Under the pieces are notes generated by a model. The model saw nothing but the letters and a program-made list of their open reading frames with translations. It made no database searches and was not told where the DNA came from. Positions 31,770-41,039 of a DNA stretch of 64,000 nucleotides are shown piece by piece. The position numbers were made by a program, and so were the translations under genes. This stretch comes from Natrialba sp. SSL1. GTDB taxonomy: Archaea; Halobacteriota; Halobacteria; Halobacteriales; Natrialbaceae. The DNA is taken from NCBI RefSeq assembly GCF_001861355.1, contig NZ_MASN01000043.1, forward strand, positions 1 through 64,000, written 5' to 3'. The stretch's first letter is position 1. Each line of letters opens with the position of its first letter.

Positions 31770-32036
31770 ATGAAGCGGCTCATCATCCACGGGGACCCCG
31801 GTATCCGAAAGGGGGCAATCATCGAACACGACGGTGAGGAACTCGTCTGCTTCGGGATCAACCGCAACGGCGAGTGGCACGGCCCCGAGGAGGTCCAGCT
31901 GTGGTGTATCGTCGGCGCTGACGCGGAGTACGAGGACTTCGAACACCAGAACTACATCCCGCACTTCCTCGACGTCGAACGCGTCGACGCCGAGGCCATC
32001 GACGTCGTCCGTCCGCAGGGCGACCTGGCGGTGTAA
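31770..32036 (+). CDS. conserved haloarchaeal protein, HAH_0734 family
   Basis: 88 residues. MKRLIIHGDPGIRKGAIIEHD, then WHGPEEVQLWCIVGADAEYEDFEHQNYIPHFL. A small acidic cytoplasmic protein found across haloarchaea under this family name, as I recall. Function unknown. No operon partner; divergent from the L44e operon. Confidence 0.75.
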   Translation: MKRLIIHGDPGIRKGAIIEHDGEELVCFGINRNGEWHGPEEVQLWCIVGADAEYEDFEHQNYIPHFLDVERVDAEAIDVVRPQGDLAV

Positions 32037-32251
32037 CGCAGCTAGGTGATCGATTTCTCTCCACGTGTACTCCTGGACAGAACAACAGACACTACGCACG
32101 CGTTGATCACGATACACGTGGATTACAAGCCGCCATCCCTCACGATTTCGAACCGAACTCGTCATCCGATGTCGGTTCCCGACAACAACAGGCCTACCTC
32201 CACTGTACTCGAGTACCGTGCGTTCACACGCTGGACAGTTGTTCCCTGCTG

Positions 32252-32704
32252 ATGACTGAATCACTCATCGACGCCCTTCGGACGCGGATACATGCACTGC
32301 TCTCGACGAGTCGATTTACTCAGTTTGCCAGCGTCGGACTCGTCGGTGCGACGGTCGATAACGTCGGGCTCATTACACTGGTCGAGTTGACCGGACTCGA
32401 TCCGGTCTTCGCGAAAGTAATCTCTTGGGAGCTCTCGATCGTGGTAATCTTCATTTTGAACGAGTACTGGACGTTCGCCAGCCACGGGAAGATGAGCGTG
32501 TGGGCGTTCGGTCGGCGATTCCTCCGGTCCAACGCGGTCCGGTTCGGTGGGTTTCTGGTGACGCTGACGGTCCTTGCGGTGTTGGTCAACTGGTACGGCG
32601 TCAACTATGTTATCGCGAATGTCATCGGAATTGGGGTAGGGTTCTTCGTGAACTATACCTGTGAGAGCCTCTACACGTGGAAAGTCCACCAGGACGAGCG
32701 GTAG
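32252..32704 (+). CDS. GtrA-family membrane protein
   Basis: 150 residues with four membrane helices. FTQFASVGLVGATVDNVGLITLV is the first helix with the family's F-x-x-x-G-x-x-x-x-x-x-D pattern, and NEYWTFASHGK matches the conserved W-T-F loop. GtrA proteins are linked to polyprenyl-phosphate sugar transfer or flipping in surface glycosylation. No glycosyltransferase neighbours it. Its 215-bp upstream gap holds no other gene. Confidence 0.9.
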   Translation: MTESLIDALRTRIHALLSTSRFTQFASVGLVGATVDNVGLITLVELTGLDPVFAKVISWELSIVVIFILNEYWTFASHGKMSVWAFGRRFLRSNAVRFGGFLVTLTVLAVLVNWYGVNYVIANVIGIGVGFFVNYTCESLYTWKVHQDER

Positions 32705-32764
32705 AAACCCGCACACGGCGCCCGAAACACAACCCTTAACTAGCACACCGGGTTACGATATGGT

Positions 32765-32839
32765 AGCGGGATGGGATAGCCAGGAGATTCCGGCGGGCTC
32801 ATAACCCGCAGACCGGTAGTTCAAATCTACCTCCCGCTA
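32765..32839 (+). tRNA. initiator tRNA-Met (CAT)
   Basis: 75 bases. Acceptor AGCGGGA/TCCCGCT with discriminator A, anticodon loop CTCATAA with stem GCGGG/CCCGC containing the three G:C pairs typical of initiator tRNAs, T-arm GGTAGTTCAAATCTACC. The A1:U72 pair is an archaeal initiator feature. Confidence 0.93.
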
Positions 32840-32898
32840 TGTTTTGACGCGAACAAATTCGTGAGCGTCATCCATAGCATGTGGTTGTTTGAACGAGA

Positions 32899-32927
32899 GA
32901 AGACCGTGAGCGGAGCGAGCGGTCTTC
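32899..32927. other. 8-bp inverted repeat between tRNA 3' end and its copy
   Basis: GAAGACCG (32899-32906) and CGGTCTTC (32920-32927), loop of 13 bases. Could be a transcription terminator or part of an integration scar. Confidence 0.4.
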
Positions 32928-32929
32928 GC

Positions 32930-32953
32930 GTAGTTCAAATCTACCTCCCGCTA
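32930..32953 (+). repeat. 24-bp copy of the tRNA-Met 3' end (att scar)
   Basis: GTAGTTCAAATCTACCTCCCGCTA repeats the last 24 bases of the initiator tRNA gene. Only about 90 bp separate them, too little for an element, so this is probably the footprint of a lost insertion. Confidence 0.7.
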
Positions 32954-33017
32954 CGTTTCAGGGATTCAGACTCACTCCTCACACTGTTCGTCGTTCGTTG
33001 TTGAATCCCTGTGAATA

Positions 33018-33030
33018 CTACCTCCCGCTA
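33018..33030 (+). repeat. third, 13-bp copy of tRNA-Met 3' end
   Basis: CTACCTCCCGCTA matches the last 13 bases of the tRNA; upstream sequence has diverged. It may mark a second, older insertion. The remaining bases up to 33163 hold no gene. Confidence 0.55.
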
Positions 33031-33163
33031 CATTTCGGGCGAACGGCAGTAGCAGCCGGTGATCCACCGGATCCGACAACAATTCATCACTGATTCGTCC
33101 AGCATCTGTGCACGGACAACACAAACCAGACACTAGAAGTAGACCCCCTTCCCAGATACCGAC

Positions 33164-33580
33164 ATGACACAGGAGTCCCGTCGGCTCCTCCGCACCGCCG
33201 ATGCGCTGGTCTCTGCACTGCTCATCACCGCCGTCGTAGCCGTGATCGGACTCGTCGTCTCGGCCGTCCGCGACGGCAACTGGACGACAGTCCGTGAAGC
33301 AATGTTCGTCATCGGCATCCTCCTCCTAACGTTTGGAACCATCCTCACCCGACCTGGCGTCCGCCCACGAATCAAGCGTGAACTCGAGGACGACGAGGAC
33401 GAAGCACGACCCCAAATCGAGTCCGACGCAGAGACGCCGACGCCACACCAGAAGCGTCTGGCAGCACTACTGAACAGTTCGAACCCGCTTACGGAGTCCG
33501 AGCGGTTATCGCGCGGCGTTCGATTCTTGCTTGCAGGCGGGCTCGTGCTCATAGTGACGTTTTGGACGGAGTACTGGTAG
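33164..33580 (+). CDS. small membrane protein, DUF7555-like
   Basis: 138 residues. Two N-terminal membrane helices (about 15-38 and 45-65), an acidic cytoplasmic loop (EDDEDEARPQIESDAETPTP), and a C-terminal helix (VRFLLAGGLVLIVTF) ending TEYW. The layout is shared with the protein at 48839, which lies at the other side of the ABC transporter pair; I recall this as DUF7555. Function unknown. Confidence 0.6.
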   Translation: MTQESRRLLRTADALVSALLITAVVAVIGLVVSAVRDGNWTTVREAMFVIGILLLTFGTILTRPGVRPRIKRELEDDEDEARPQIESDAETPTPHQKRLAALLNSSNPLTESERLSRGVRFLLAGGLVLIVTFWTEYW

Positions 33581-33715
33581 CTGATAGGTACGTCATAGCG
33601 AGCACCGGTCGCCGAGGAACTGGTACCGGAGACCGATCTGCACCTCAGCGAAAGGAGTCACACAAGAAGGAGAACGGAGAGAGCAACCGCGATCCGTCGG
33701 TTTGGTTCGCGTCGG

Positions 33716-35074
33716 TCAGTCCGATCGCACCGTCTGCTCGAGATCCGTCGGCGGCAGTTCGTTCTCGTTGCGAAGGCAAGATGCGGTTTGTCCGGACTCC
33801 GTCTGCTCGAGTGCGGGCGACTGCGTCTCACACGGTGTCGCGAATTCGGTAGCGAGTGAGTCGCGGGCGTCGTCCTCGTTGCCGGTAACGATGTTCTCGA
33901 TCGCCGACTCGAGAACGGCTTCGGCCTGCGGGTCCGACAGCGGCTTCGGAATGTCGAACTCGTCGCGCAGTCGGACCTTCGTCTCGGCGGTCGTCACCTC
34001 CTCGATCGTTTCGTACTCGTCGACTTCGGTGAGGCGCATCTCGCGGATCGCCTCGACGTTGAGTGCACCGTCGTCGAGCTTCTGCCGGAAATCCATCACG
34101 CGTCGCCAGGTTTGCTGGTCGAACTCGTAGCCCTCCGGCTGGATGACCTCGGGACAGCGCGTGTGGAACCGACATCCCGATGGCGGATTCGACGGGCTCG
34201 GCACGTCGCCGGTGAGTTCGACACCCATACCACGGTCGTTCGGATCGGCAGTCGGGATCGAGGCCAGCAGCGCCCGCGTGTAGGGGTGTTGTGGATTCGC
34301 GAAGACCTCGTCCGTCCGTCCGAGTTCGACGATTTCACCGAGGTACATGACGGCGACGCGGTCACAGATCTGACGAATAACAGCCAGGTTGTGGCTGATG
34401 ATCAGGATACTGAGTCCGAAGTTCTCCTGGAGGTCGTTCATCAGTGACAGAATCTCGGACTGGATCGAGACGTCGAGCGCCGAGACCGGCTCGTCCGCGA
34501 TAATCATGTCTGGGTTCATCGAGAGCGCCCGCGCGAGACCGACGCGCTGTTTCTGCCCACCGCTCAGTTCGTGTGGGTAGCGGTCGGCATCCGACGCGGA
34601 GAGCCCAACTCGTTCTAACAGGTCGGCGACGATCTCGTTTCGACGGCCCTTGTCAGTCAGCCCCTGTACCGTCAGCGGCTCGGCGATTGCATCACCGATG
34701 CTCATCCGGGGGTCGAAACTCGACTCCGGATCCTGGAAGATCATCTGGACGCGGCGTCTGAACGCCTTCATCTCGTCGCTGTCGTACTCTGTGATATCCT
34801 CGCCGTCGAACTGAACGGTCCCCTCGGTTGGCTCTTCGAGTCGGATGAGCGAGCTCGCGGCGGTGGATTTCCCACAGCCACTTTCGCCAACGATACCGAC
34901 CGTCTCGCCGGGGTGGACGTCGAAGTCGATGCCGTCGACGGCGCGAACACGGCCGACTTCCTTCGAAAGGATGCCCTCCGTGATCGGATAGTGTTTCTTC
35001 AGGTTTCGCACGGAGAGCAACGGCTCGTCGGTCTCGTTGCTGCCACGACGGCGGTCGGCCGATCGGTTACTCAC
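33716..35074 (-). CDS. peptide ABC transporter ATP-binding protein (DppF-type), cluster 1
   Basis: 452 residues from GTG 35074, overlapping the upstream gene's stop (CGTGAGTAA); longer starts lack similarity. Walker [11 protein letters not shown]-loop FQDP, signature LSGGQKQRVGLARAL, Walker [14 protein letters not shown]. An oligopeptide-type C-terminal domain reads GCRFHTRCPEVIQPEGYEFD, followed by about 120 acidic residues of haloarchaeal extension with a short Cys-bearing tail. One of two ATPases energising the importer. Confidence 0.92.
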   Translation of the reverse strand: MSNRSADRRRGSNETDEPLLSVRNLKKHYPITEGILSKEVGRVRAVDGIDFDVHPGETVGIVGESGCGKSTAASSLIRLEEPTEGTVQFDGEDITEYDSDEMKAFRRRVQMIFQDPESSFDPRMSIGDAIAEPLTVQGLTDKGRRNEIVADLLERVGLSASDADRYPHELSGGQKQRVGLARALSMNPDMIIADEPVSALDVSIQSEILSLMNDLQENFGLSILIISHNLAVIRQICDRVAVMYLGEIVELGRTDEVFANPQHPYTRALLASIPTADPNDRGMGVELTGDVPSPSNPPSGCRFHTRCPEVIQPEGYEFDQQTWRRVMDFRQKLDDGALNVEAIREMRLTEVDEYETIEEVTTAETKVRLRDEFDIPKPLSDPQAEAVLESAIENIVTGNEDDARDSLATEFATPCETQSPALEQTESGQTASCLRNENELPPTDLEQTVRSD

Positions 35075-36377
35075 GGTAACCACCTCCGGCCGTCCGCTCC
35101 TGTGTCTCGCTCTCATCCGTCCCACCATCGGTCCGACCGGGGCGCTGCGTCCCACTCTCACTCGCGGCGTCGCCACCGACCCGCTCGAGTACCGACGGAT
35201 CGTCGGCGGTCTGGTAGTGGACACACGATACCTCGTGTCCGTCGCCTGTAGCGGACTCGAAGGCCGGCTGTGCGCCGGTTCGACACTCCTCGATCGCGTA
35301 CGGACACCGGTCTGCGAACCGACAGCCCTCCGGCGGGTCGATCGGATCCGGTAACGATCCCGGGATCCCACCGAGCGAGCCGTGGCCCGGTAGGCACTCG
35401 AGTAGCGCCTTCGTGTAGGGGTGGGACGGCGAATCGAAGACGTCGTAGACGCTGCCTCGTTCCATCACCTTGCCGGCGTACATGACGACGACGCGGTCTG
35501 CGATTTCGGCGACGACGCCGAGGTCGTGGGTGATGAAGATGATGCCCATCTCGAACTCCTCCTGGAGGTCGCGCAGGAGTCTGAGGATCTGGGCCTGGAT
35601 GGTGACGTCGAGTGCCGTCGTCGGCTCGTCGGCGATGAGCAGATCGGGCTGGCACGCGAGCGCCATCGCGATCATCACGCGCTGTTTCATGCCGCCGGAG
35701 AGTTCGTGTGGGTAGTCATCGAGGCGGGCACTGGCTTCGGGGATGCCAACGCGGCTGAGGAGGTCGACGGCCTCCTCGCGAGCGTCGTCTTTCTCGACAT
35801 CCTGGTGGAGCTGGATCGCCTCGATAAGTTGCCAGCCGATAGTGTAGACCGGGTTGAGCGCGCCCTGTGGGTTCTGGAAGATGTGGCTGATGCGTGCGCC
35901 ACGGATATCGGTGAGCTCTTCTTCGGAGCGAGCAGCCAGGTCGTCGCCGTCGAAGACGACGGAGCCGTCTGCGATCGACCCGGGTGGACTCTTGAACAGT
36001 TGCGTGATCGATTCACTCGTCACCGTCTTGCCGGAGCCGCTTTCGCCGACGATACAGACGGTTTCGCCAGGGTGGACGGTGAAGTCGATGCCATCGACTG
36101 CCTGTACTTGCCCATCGTCGGTGTCGAACACCGTTCGGAGGTTATCGACGGTGAGCAGCGGGTCGCCGCGTCTACTGTCAGTGCGGGCTTTCGTAGTGGT
36201 ATTCATGGTCGACTCGTTGGGGGTGCTCGTTGTAGCTGTGGAGTTTGGGTGGACTGGTTCTGTCTCAGATGCGTCTTCGACGTCGTGACCGGATTCGGTT
36301 CCGTCTTCGTGACTACTCTCGTTCCCGCTGCCGCGGTCAGGACTCGGCGAGGACGGCGGTGTTGGTGCCGGCGTCAT
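35067..36377 (-). CDS. peptide ABC transporter ATP-binding protein (DppD-type), cluster 1
   Basis: 436 residues from ATG 36377 overlapping the permease stop in ATGA. The first 70 residues are Pro/Ser/Glu-rich linker; an internal ATG (MNTTTK) is an alternative start. Walker A GESGSGKT, signature [16 protein letters not shown], Walker [14 protein letters not shown], then the oligo-C domain [18 protein letters not shown]. Partner of the DppF-type ATPase. Confidence 0.92.
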   Translation of the reverse strand: MTPAPTPPSSPSPDRGSGNESSHEDGTESGHDVEDASETEPVHPNSTATTSTPNESTMNTTTKARTDSRRGDPLLTVDNLRTVFDTDDGQVQAVDGIDFTVHPGETVCIVGESGSGKTVTSESITQLFKSPPGSIADGSVVFDGDDLAARSEEELTDIRGARISHIFQNPQGALNPVYTIGWQLIEAIQLHQDVEKDDAREEAVDLLSRVGIPEASARLDDYPHELSGGMKQRVMIAMALACQPDLLIADEPTTALDVTIQAQILRLLRDLQEEFEMGIIFITHDLGVVAEIADRVVVMYAGKVMERGSVYDVFDSPSHPYTKALLECLPGHGSLGGIPGSLPDPIDPPEGCRFADRCPYAIEECRTGAQPAFESATGDGHEVSCVHYQTADDPSVLERVGGDAASESGTQRPGRTDGGTDESETQERTAGGGYRE

Positions 36378-37606
36378 TCGCCGCTCCCCTCCGAACGTGG
36401 GTCGAGTGCGTCGCGGAGCGCGTCGCCGATGAAGTTGAACGCGAGGATCGTGAAGAACAGGAAGACCCCCGGAATCGTCGAGATCCACCAGGCGTACTGC
36501 AGGTCGTCCCGACCGGACGCGATGACCTCACCCCACGATGGGATCGTCGGATCACCGAGCCCGAGGAACGCCAGGCTCGCCTCGAAGAGGATGAGCCCGG
36601 GAATGAGCAGCGTCACCGCAGTGATGACGCTGTTCGAGACGTTCGGCAGGAGGTGGCGACGCATCGTCCAGAAACTGCTCGCACCCGCGTTCTTCGCGGC
36701 GAGGACGTACTCCTCTTCGCGGCGCTGGAGTGCCTCACTCCGGACAATACGGGCAATTCCGCCCCACCCGAGCAGGCCGAAGATCACGATCATGCTGAAC
36801 AGGCTGCCACCGTAGAGGTAGACGACCATCAGGTACAGGAAGAACGTCGGGAACGTGATCTGGATGTCGACGTAGCGCATGAGCACGGCGTCGATCCAGC
36901 CGCCGAAGTAGGCGGCACTCACGCCGACGATCGCCGCGATCGTGATCGTAATCATCGCAGCGATCAGGCCGACCTGCATACTGACCTCCATCCCGTAGAT
37001 GACCGAGACCAGGATGTCCTTCCCTTCGTGAGTCGTTCCGAGCGGGTGTGCCCAGGTCCCATGACAGCGGCCGCCCGAGACCTCTCCGGCACACTCGACC
37101 GGCATCCACTCTTCGACCGACATGAACACCGGCGGCTGGTAGGCGCTACTGGGGTCGACCGTCGGTCGATCGAGGAACCGCGGTCCAATCGACCCAATGA
37201 CGAAGATAATCCCCAGGTAAATCAGGCTGACAACGGCCGCCTTGTTCTTGCGGAACTGCCGCCAGTAGTACCTCGTCATCCGCTTGTTCTCGTACAGCGG
37301 CACGACGACGAAACACAGGATCGACAGCAGCGTCAGAATGTACAGCCAGTCGAGTGCCTGCAGGTTGACTCCGAGCGTGCCGATGGTGTCGGTCCCCGGC
37401 GTCTTGATGACGTAATCGTAGATGACACCGGCGGCAAAGACGGTGTAAATACTTGCAATGATGATCGCCTTGAGTGACAGCGACCGATGTGCGTCGTCGA
37501 CTTTCTCCCAGTCGACATCTTCGAACGTCTCACTGGTGGAACCAGCACCGCCACCGCCACCGCTACCGGCACCGGCCGAACCGTGAGGATCGTTGTCAAC
37601 AGACAT
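36374..37606 (-). CDS. peptide ABC transporter permease (DppC-type), cluster 1
   Basis: 410 residues. A Gly-rich N-terminus and two extra membrane helices (about 45-65, 85-103) precede the normal DppC core. The core has KNKAAVVSLIYLGIIFVIGS, a periplasmic-type loop with two Cys (ECAGEVSGGRCHGTW), and the EAA motif around YVLAAKNAGASSFWTMRRHL. The start shares a base with the DppB stop (TGATG). Confidence 0.92.
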   Translation of the reverse strand: MSVDNDPHGSAGAGSGGGGGAGSTSETFEDVDWEKVDDAHRSLSLKAIIIASIYTVFAAGVIYDYVIKTPGTDTIGTLGVNLQALDWLYILTLLSILCFVVVPLYENKRMTRYYWRQFRKNKAAVVSLIYLGIIFVIGSIGPRFLDRPTVDPSSAYQPPVFMSVEEWMPVECAGEVSGGRCHGTWAHPLGTTHEGKDILVSVIYGMEVSMQVGLIAAMITITIAAIVGVSAAYFGGWIDAVLMRYVDIQITFPTFFLYLMVVYLYGGSLFSMIVIFGLLGWGGIARIVRSEALQRREEEYVLAAKNAGASSFWTMRRHLLPNVSNSVITAVTLLIPGLILFEASLAFLGLGDPTIPSWGEVIASGRDDLQYAWWISTIPGVFLFFTILAFNFIGDALRDALDPRSEGSGE

Positions 37607-38580
37607 CAGGAATCACCGTAGTCGATCCGTGGATCGAGCACTGTGTAGGCGACGTCCTGTGCCAGGTTCCCGATGATTGTCAAGAACGCTGGCAACAGGA
37701 CCGTCCCCATCACCAGCGGTGTATCCTGATTGATGATCGCCCGGAAACTGAGCATCCCGAGTCCCGGAATGCCGTAGACGACTTCGATCAGATACGATGA
37801 CACCAGGATGATTCCCAACAAGTCTCCGACGAGGATCGTCGCGAGGGGAACCGAGGCCGGCCGGAAGATGTGACGCGTCAGGATCCGTCGTCCCTCGACA
37901 CCCTTGGCCTTCGCCGTTTTGACGAACTCAGCCTCGACGTACTCGAGTGCCTCCGCGCGGGAGTAGCGCATCAGACTCGCGATCGAACTCAGTGTGAGCA
38001 CGATTATCGGGAGTATCAGCTGTTGGGCGTTCTCTAACGAGAAGATGGCCACGCTCGTATCGAACAGGATCGGCACCCAGCCGAGCATCACCCCGAAGAT
38101 CACGAGTAGGATGATCGCGAACCAGAAGTCCGGAATGCTCAGCCCGAAGAAGGCGAAGAACGTCGCCGCGTAGTCACTCCGGGTGTACTGGTTGGTCGCG
38201 GAGTAGAGGCCGATAGCAATGCCCAGAACTGTCGAGATTATGACGGAGGGAACCCCGTACATCATCGAATACGGTATTGCATCAGCTATCGCTGTCGTGA
38301 CTGGTTGTGCACGTGTCTCAGACCATCCCCAGTCGAGCGAGAGCATGTTTCCCATAAAGTCGACGTACTGGACGTGAATCGGCTGGTCGTATCCGTAGTA
38401 GCTCTCGTATGCCTCCCCGATTTCGCTCGGATCATCACCGGCCTGTGCGGCCTGGAACTGGAGTTCAGCAAGCTGTGTATCCGGCGTAAAGTACAGGAGC
38501 ATAAACGTCAGCGTCAGGACGATCAGTGACGCGACGACTGCCCAGGCAACTCGACGCAGAATGTAGGTTGTCATGCTCAT
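37606..38580 (-). CDS. peptide ABC transporter permease (DppB-type), cluster 1
   Basis: 324 residues with six membrane helices. Start MSMTTYILRRVAWAVVASLI; the EAA loop is YVEAEFVKTAKAKGVEGRRI, and the end is DVAYTVLDPRIDYG, all typical of DppB/OppB. An ATG two codons later is an alternative start. About 125 bp separate it from the binding-protein gene. Confidence 0.93.
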   Translation of the reverse strand: MSMTTYILRRVAWAVVASLIVLTLTFMLLYFTPDTQLAELQFQAAQAGDDPSEIGEAYESYYGYDQPIHVQYVDFMGNMLSLDWGWSETRAQPVTTAIADAIPYSMMYGVPSVIISTVLGIAIGLYSATNQYTRSDYAATFFAFFGLSIPDFWFAIILLVIFGVMLGWVPILFDTSVAIFSLENAQQLILPIIVLTLSSIASLMRYSRAEALEYVEAEFVKTAKAKGVEGRRILTRHIFRPASVPLATILVGDLLGIILVSSYLIEVVYGIPGLGMLSFRAIINQDTPLVMGTVLLPAFLTIIGNLAQDVAYTVLDPRIDYGDS

Positions 38581-38706
38581 GCGCCATCACCACTGCATTC
38601 CAATAAGAGTATGAAAGGTAGCAACACGGTTGAATTTCGGTTTCAGTCTCGTTCTCGGTTACGTTAGTGTTAATATGCCGCGCGAATCGAGTGTTGGTCA
38701 GCGAGG

Positions 38707-40527
38707 TTATGCTTCGTCGAACGCCCAGGTGTGGCGGTCCCACGCCTGACCGAACTCTTCTTCGGGTCCATCGACGTACCCCTGGTACCCGATGATGTCG
38801 TCACCCATGGCGACGAAGTTAACTGGCTGATCCTCACTCAGAACACCGAAGATTTCTGCGAGTGTCTCCTGGCGCTCGCTCTGGTCTGCACTCGTTCGGA
38901 CGGTGCTGAACATCGACGCCATGTCGGCATCCGGAACGTAGCCGAAGTAGTTCGTCGGTGCTTGTTCCGTCCAGAACGCGTCGGTTGCGGCCGGCGTTCG
39001 TGGATAGGTGTTGAAGTTGATCCCGTACATGAGGTCCCAGTCCTCTTCGCTTGCGGAGCCATCGCGTGGGCCGTCGTTGTTCGGGCCACCGGTCCACGGC
39101 TGGTCGTCCTCGTCGCCCTGCCAGGAGTTTTGCACGTAGTTCGGGATCATCTGGTCGAACGTCACGGAATCGAACTCGACCTCGATACCGAGATCGCCTA
39201 GCTCGTCGCCCATGAACTCGGCCGTGGTTGCCGTCGTTTCGGTCCCGCGCGAGTAGACCATCGTCAGCGTGACCTGTTCACCGTCTGGGTCGAGCAGCGT
39301 TCCGTCGCTGTCGTACCCGTACCCGGAGCTCAGGTTCTCCTCGAGAAGGTCTCGTGCAGCATCTGGATCGTAGCTATCCCCTTCGCCGAACTGGGTCACT
39401 TCGGATTCATCGTACCACTCCGACCACTCTGGCTGGAACGTGTGTGCGACCTCTGCGTAGCCACGGAGGATGTTCTCCGTAATCTCGACCTTGTCGATCG
39501 CCATCGAGAGCGCCTGCCGAACCTCGCGCGTGCGAAGTTCTTCCCAGCCGTTCATTCGCTGGTTGTACGCCATGATAGTCAGGTACGAGTACGGAACTTC
39601 CAGGACGTCGACGTCCGGTCGGCCCTCGAACTGTTCGACGCGGGTCGACGGAATATTGGTCTCTTCGATCTCGCCCTGTCCGAGCGCACTCATCCGGGTG
39701 CTGTCCTCGTCGATCGCCTGATAGGAGAACTCCGTAAAGCTTGGCGCGTTCTGCCAGGCCTCGACCTGCTCGTCGCTGATGTAGTCCGGGAAGTCGTCCG
39801 CGTCGAGTTCGTTCATGTAGTAGTCGTCGTTTCTGACGGCGACGAACTCGGAGTCGCGGTCCCAGCGTTCGAACGTGTACGCACCGAGGTTGCCCGCGTA
39901 GGCCAGTTCCTGCACTTCGTCGTCCTGATCGAGACCCTCTCCGTCTTGGTCGTCGACGTACGGTTCAAGCAGCCCCTGTGGCATACAGTACGATCCCCAG
40001 AGGTCCGGCTCGAACGGCCAGTCGGCGTTCGGATTCTCGAGTTCGATCTGGAACTCGAGTTCACCGGTTTCTTCGACGTGGGTTCCAGCCCAGTTACCGG
40101 CTGCTTCGGAGAGCGCCCAGTTGTCCTCTCCTTGGTGAACTTCCTGAATCATGTACACCCAGTCAGAGGCGGTCATCTGACCGTAGTCACCGCCCCACTG
40201 GAGGTTGTCGCGGAGGGTTGCGACGTACACCTGCGCGTCGCCGGTGTCCTCGACGTCCATCCACAGTGGGAAAATCTGATCGTCGGAGGTAACCGTGTAT
40301 GCGCTGTCCATCACCAGCGCGAGCCGGTTGTTCGTATTGTTGTCGGACACCTGAATGAAGTTCATCGATTCGGCGTCCGTCCCGTCGGCGACGGTGTAGG
40401 TATCGTCTGTTTCTTCGTCGTCGCTACCCAGGCAGCCAGCAGCCCCAATCACACCCGCTGCAGTAAGTCCCTGAAGGACACGGCGTCGGTTGATACCAGT
40501 TCGGTATCGCTTGTTATTCTCCACCAT
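38707..40527 (-). CDS. peptide ABC transporter substrate-binding lipoprotein, cluster 1
   Basis: 606 residues. Tat-type signal with RRRVLQGLTAAGVIGAAGC, a lipobox anchoring it to the outside of the membrane. The body follows the SBP_bac_5 fold (YTFERWDRDSEFVAVRNDDY; RQALSMAIDKVEI). TATA-like CTATTTATAC at about 40546-40557 on this strand lies close to the expected -27 of the ATG, implying a nearly leaderless mRNA. It captures the substrate for the importer encoded downstream; peptide specificity is inferred from family. Confidence 0.92.
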   Translation of the reverse strand: MVENNKRYRTGINRRRVLQGLTAAGVIGAAGCLGSDDEETDDTYTVADGTDAESMNFIQVSDNNTNNRLALVMDSAYTVTSDDQIFPLWMDVEDTGDAQVYVATLRDNLQWGGDYGQMTASDWVYMIQEVHQGEDNWALSEAAGNWAGTHVEETGELEFQIELENPNADWPFEPDLWGSYCMPQGLLEPYVDDQDGEGLDQDDEVQELAYAGNLGAYTFERWDRDSEFVAVRNDDYYMNELDADDFPDYISDEQVEAWQNAPSFTEFSYQAIDEDSTRMSALGQGEIEETNIPSTRVEQFEGRPDVDVLEVPYSYLTIMAYNQRMNGWEELRTREVRQALSMAIDKVEITENILRGYAEVAHTFQPEWSEWYDESEVTQFGEGDSYDPDAARDLLEENLSSGYGYDSDGTLLDPDGEQVTLTMVYSRGTETTATTAEFMGDELGDLGIEVEFDSVTFDQMIPNYVQNSWQGDEDDQPWTGGPNNDGPRDGSASEEDWDLMYGINFNTYPRTPAATDAFWTEQAPTNYFGYVPDADMASMFSTVRTSADQSERQETLAEIFGVLSEDQPVNFVAMGDDIIGYQGYVDGPEEEFGQAWDRHTWAFDEA

Positions 40528-41039
40528 GAAACCACGGTATTAGCACAAGTATAAATAGGTTGTTGTTCCTGGTTCAACAAGAGATTGCCAGGGGGGACAC
40601 ACACCGGGTTTGCCCAATGCCTGTCCCGTAATATGGAATTGAAGACAGTGTCTGTCCGGGTATCAGCAGAGACACTGAAATAAACAGACAATGTGTTGTG
40701 GTTGGAATCAGCCCACAACCGAGGCGTTTATAAGTACTTGCTGGCCAGCAACTGCGTTGTATCACCAACGCATGCGTCAGGGATGGCTCCTACCGGAAAA
40801 CTGGTTAAACAGTATCTAACTGTAACGACTGATAATTGTGGTAATTATCTAACTCGAAAACCATCCATGTCTGTGGTTTACCCTGCCTACAGCGTCACTG
40901 TTCTGAGAAATAGATGTTACCACCAACCAGAGTGTGTTGTACACAATTGTCACACAATACGAGATTGTGTACAAGTAATGGTAGCACACCGGATCCAAAA
41001 CAAAAATTTATGGGACATGAGTGTCTCGTCTCACTCGAA
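40528..41039. promoter_or_regulatory. divergent promoter region between two ABC importers
   Basis: A 512-bp AT-richer gap. It holds the near-leaderless TATA (40546-40557) for the left operon, TTTATAAGTA (about 40726-40735) of unknown use, GTTGTGG/CCACAAC dyad near 40690-40712, an 11-bp dyad at 40937-40974 and the TATA-like AAATTTATG (about 41003-41011) for the right operon, giving a leader of fewer than 10 bases. No gene is supported inside. Confidence 0.55.
40937..40974. promoter_or_regulatory. 11-bp perfect inverted repeat upstream of second importer
   Basis: TTGTACACAAT (40937-40947) and ATTGTGTACAA (40964-40974), 16-base spacer. It ends about 30 bases before the TATA-like element of the right operon, an activator-type position. 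Confidence 0.55.

Noticed and set aside
31466-31867. Minus-strand frame upstream of the L44e operon
   Set aside because: Ends in protein-like sequence, but the frame crosses the dispersed hairpin element and another gene and matches no family; I treat the region as non-coding.
31686-32264. Minus-strand frame covering the HAH_0734-family gene
   Set aside because: Composition and overlap indicate a shadow; the plus-strand 88-residue protein has a clear start and known family pattern.
35421-37477. Long plus-strand frames opposite the DppD and DppC genes
   Set aside because: Antisense to clear ABC transporter genes, no recognisable domains.
40914-41039. An N-terminal extension of the cluster-2 binding protein from 40914
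   Set aside because: It would bury the Tat lipoprotein signal and runs through the promoter dyad; the start at 41040 is preferred.
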